Below, in pieces: positions 4,966-6,057 of a DNA stretch of 6,057 nt. The translations under genes and the position numbers were made by a program. Under the pieces are notes generated by a model, which was not told where the DNA came from, ran no database searches, and saw nothing but the letters and a program-made list of their open reading frames with translations. Position 1 is the stretch's first letter, and the number at the start of each line of letters is the position of its first letter. Source of the stretch: Gammaproteobacteria bacterium (GTDB taxonomy: Bacteria; Pseudomonadota; Gammaproteobacteria; Methylococcales; Methylomonadaceae); NCBI GenBank assembly GCA_024276805.1, contig JAJRWJ010000207.1, forward strand, positions 1 through 6,057. Reading direction: 5' to 3'.

Positions 4966-6057
4966 TACTTGTTGCGAATGTAATCGTAAATGTTCAGGTA
5001 GTGCTGCCCGGCGGTATGCCAGGAGTAGTCGTAGCGCATGGCATTGCGCATCAGATCCCGGAAGTGTTCGGGGTACTGGTAGTAGCAGGCGATGGCCCGC
5101 GACAAGGCGGACTCCAGCCCGGCATTGTCAAAATTGTGAAACACATAGCCATTGCGCTCGTGCAGCGCCTTGTCATGCGCGTAATCCTTGTCGAACACGG
5201 TATCGGCCAGACCACCCACTGAACGGACCACGGGAATGGTGCCGTATTTCATGGCAATCAATTGCGTCAGACCACAGGGTTCGAACAGGCTGGGTACGAT
5301 CATCATATCGGCGCCGGCATAGATCAGATGGGCGAGATCCTCGTCGAAGCCGACTTCGATATGGCAGTCCGGGCTGTCGTTGAGATGGCGCTTCAGTTCC
5401 CAGAAATAGTTGTTGATTTCCTGTTCCGGGCTGGAACCGAGCAGGACGAACTGGGCGCCATTGTTCAAGGCATAGAACAGCGCGTGACGGACCAGGTCCA
5501 GCCCCTTTTGCGGATCCAGCCGGCCGATGAAGGCGATGATCGGTTTTTCATTGTCGGCCAGCAGCAGCCGGTTGCGCAGCGCATGCTTGTTGCCATACTT
5601 TTCCTGAATATTGTCGACGTTGTAGTGCACCGGGATGTGCGGATCGATTTCCGGGTTCCAGACATCATAGTCGATGCCATTGACCACCCCGCCATACTTG
5701 TAATGATGGGTATGCAGCGTCGGCTCCAGACCGAAGCCCTGTCCGCCGTCCTTGGTTTCCCCGGCATATTTTGGGGACACGGTGGTGACGAAATTGGAAT
5801 ACACGATACCACCCTTCATCAGGTTGATCGCGTGGGGCGTATGGTTGTCCAGCAGCCGGTCGGGATGGAAATAGTATTCCGGACGGTGCAGACCGGTTGC
5901 CTCCAGCAGAAAATCACCGGTGACGCCCTGATGCTTGAAATTATGAATGGTGAAACAGACGCGGGGGTGGGTCATGCCCATGTGCTGATAGATTTCATAG
6001 AGAAATACCGGCACCAGTGCAGTCTGCCAGTCATGACAATGAATGATGTCCGGATGC
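4965..6057 (-). CDS. glgA: Glycogen/starch synthase (GT5), 5'-truncated by the window edge
   Basis: The last 363 residues of an ADP- (or UDP-) glucose-dependent alpha-1,4-glucan synthase, which extends glycogen in the cytoplasm. The visible part begins HPDIIHCHDWQTALV, the conserved end of the N-terminal Rossmann domain. Then come VCFTIHNFKHQG, NLMKGGIVYSNFVTTVSP, VNGIDYDVWNP (about 125-135), the C-terminal domain IGRLDPQKG (about 177-185), and the nucleotide-sugar site PSLFEPCGLTQLIA (255-268) followed by SVGGLADTV. Full GlgA proteins are about 480-500 residues, so roughly 120-130 are missing, including the N-terminal KxGGL substrate loop. The sequence resembles the cyanobacterial GlgA2 / plant SSIII-IV branch more than E. 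coli GlgA, but that is judged by eye. The apparent GTG at 6014 is internal: the frame is open and conserved upstream of it. It ends in TAATG, shared with the GH13 start, so the two form an operon. Confidence 0.93.
   Translation of the reverse strand, partial: HPDIIHCHDWQTALVPVFLYEIYQHMGMTHPRVCFTIHNFKHQGVTGDFLLEATGLHRPEYYFHPDRLLDNHTPHAINLMKGGIVYSNFVTTVSPKYAGETKDGGQGFGLEPTLHTHHYKYGGVVNGIDYDVWNPEIDPHIPVHYNVDNIQEKYGNKHALRNRLLLADNEKPIIAFIGRLDPQKGLDLVRHALFYALNNGAQFVLLGSSPEQEINNYFWELKRHLNDSPDCHIEVGFDEDLAHLIYAGADMMIVPSLFEPCGLTQLIAMKYGTIPVVRSVGGLADTVFDKDYAHDKALHERNGYVFHNFDNAGLESALSRAIACYYQYPEHFRDLMRNAMRYDYSWHTAGQHYLNIYDYIRNK

Noticed and set aside
4480..5383. Plus-strand frames opposite the GH13 and glycogen synthase genes
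   Set aside because: Their translations are Arg/Ser-rich or shadow-like, while the minus strand encodes intact catalytic motifs.

Overview
The window reads as chromosomal DNA of a gammaproteobacterium. The evidence is the protein style: a small heat-shock protein starting MAITRYEPWS, an ArsR with a CVC metal site, a cyanobacterial/GlgA2-like glycogen synthase, and intergenic hairpin repeats of a kind common in environmental gammaproteobacteria. A methanotroph- or sulfur-oxidizer-like lineage would fit, but nothing in the sequence fixes the genus. There are no tRNA, rRNA, CRISPR or transposase genes.

Left part (1-451). The window opens inside the 5' end of a small heat-shock protein gene (minus strand, start at 99, strong AGGAGGT). 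About 210 bp upstream of that start is a near-consensus heat-shock (sigma-32) promoter (310-337, minus). Between promoter and gene lies a 158-bp near-perfect palindrome (137-294) that looks like a foldback/MITE-type insertion. It makes up most of the predicted hsp20 5' leader. Its arm differences are almost all G/T oppositions on the plus strand, which would pair as G-U only in a plus-strand RNA.

Metal-response block (452-2272). A minus-strand ArsR-family repressor gene with a Cys-Val-Cys site is divergent from a plus-strand pair. The pair encodes a secreted heavy-metal-associated (HMA, MerP-like) protein with a CxxC site and an outer-membrane beta-barrel whose start lies inside the HMA gene. 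The divergent intergenic region carries a dyad with MerR-type promoter geometry (935-965) and, further down in the presumed leader, a perfect 16-bp inverted repeat (979-1023). A plausible reading is that ArsR senses a soft metal or metalloid and controls a periplasmic metal binder plus an outer-membrane channel. The actual ligand cannot be read from the sequence.

Repeat-rich spacer and NHL gene (2273-3592). A 330-bp gap contains several small hairpins, two of which share the core CGCAGAGC and resemble dispersed REP-like repeats. It is followed by a membrane-anchored six-bladed NHL beta-propeller protein of unknown role.

Glycogen block (3679-6057, minus strand). A 5'-truncated glycogen synthase (GT5) gene overlaps by one base (TAATG) with a GH13 alpha-amylase-family gene, indicating translational coupling and a joint role in cytoplasmic alpha-glucan metabolism. 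This block converges on the NHL gene, and an 86-bp gap between them holds a strong hairpin.
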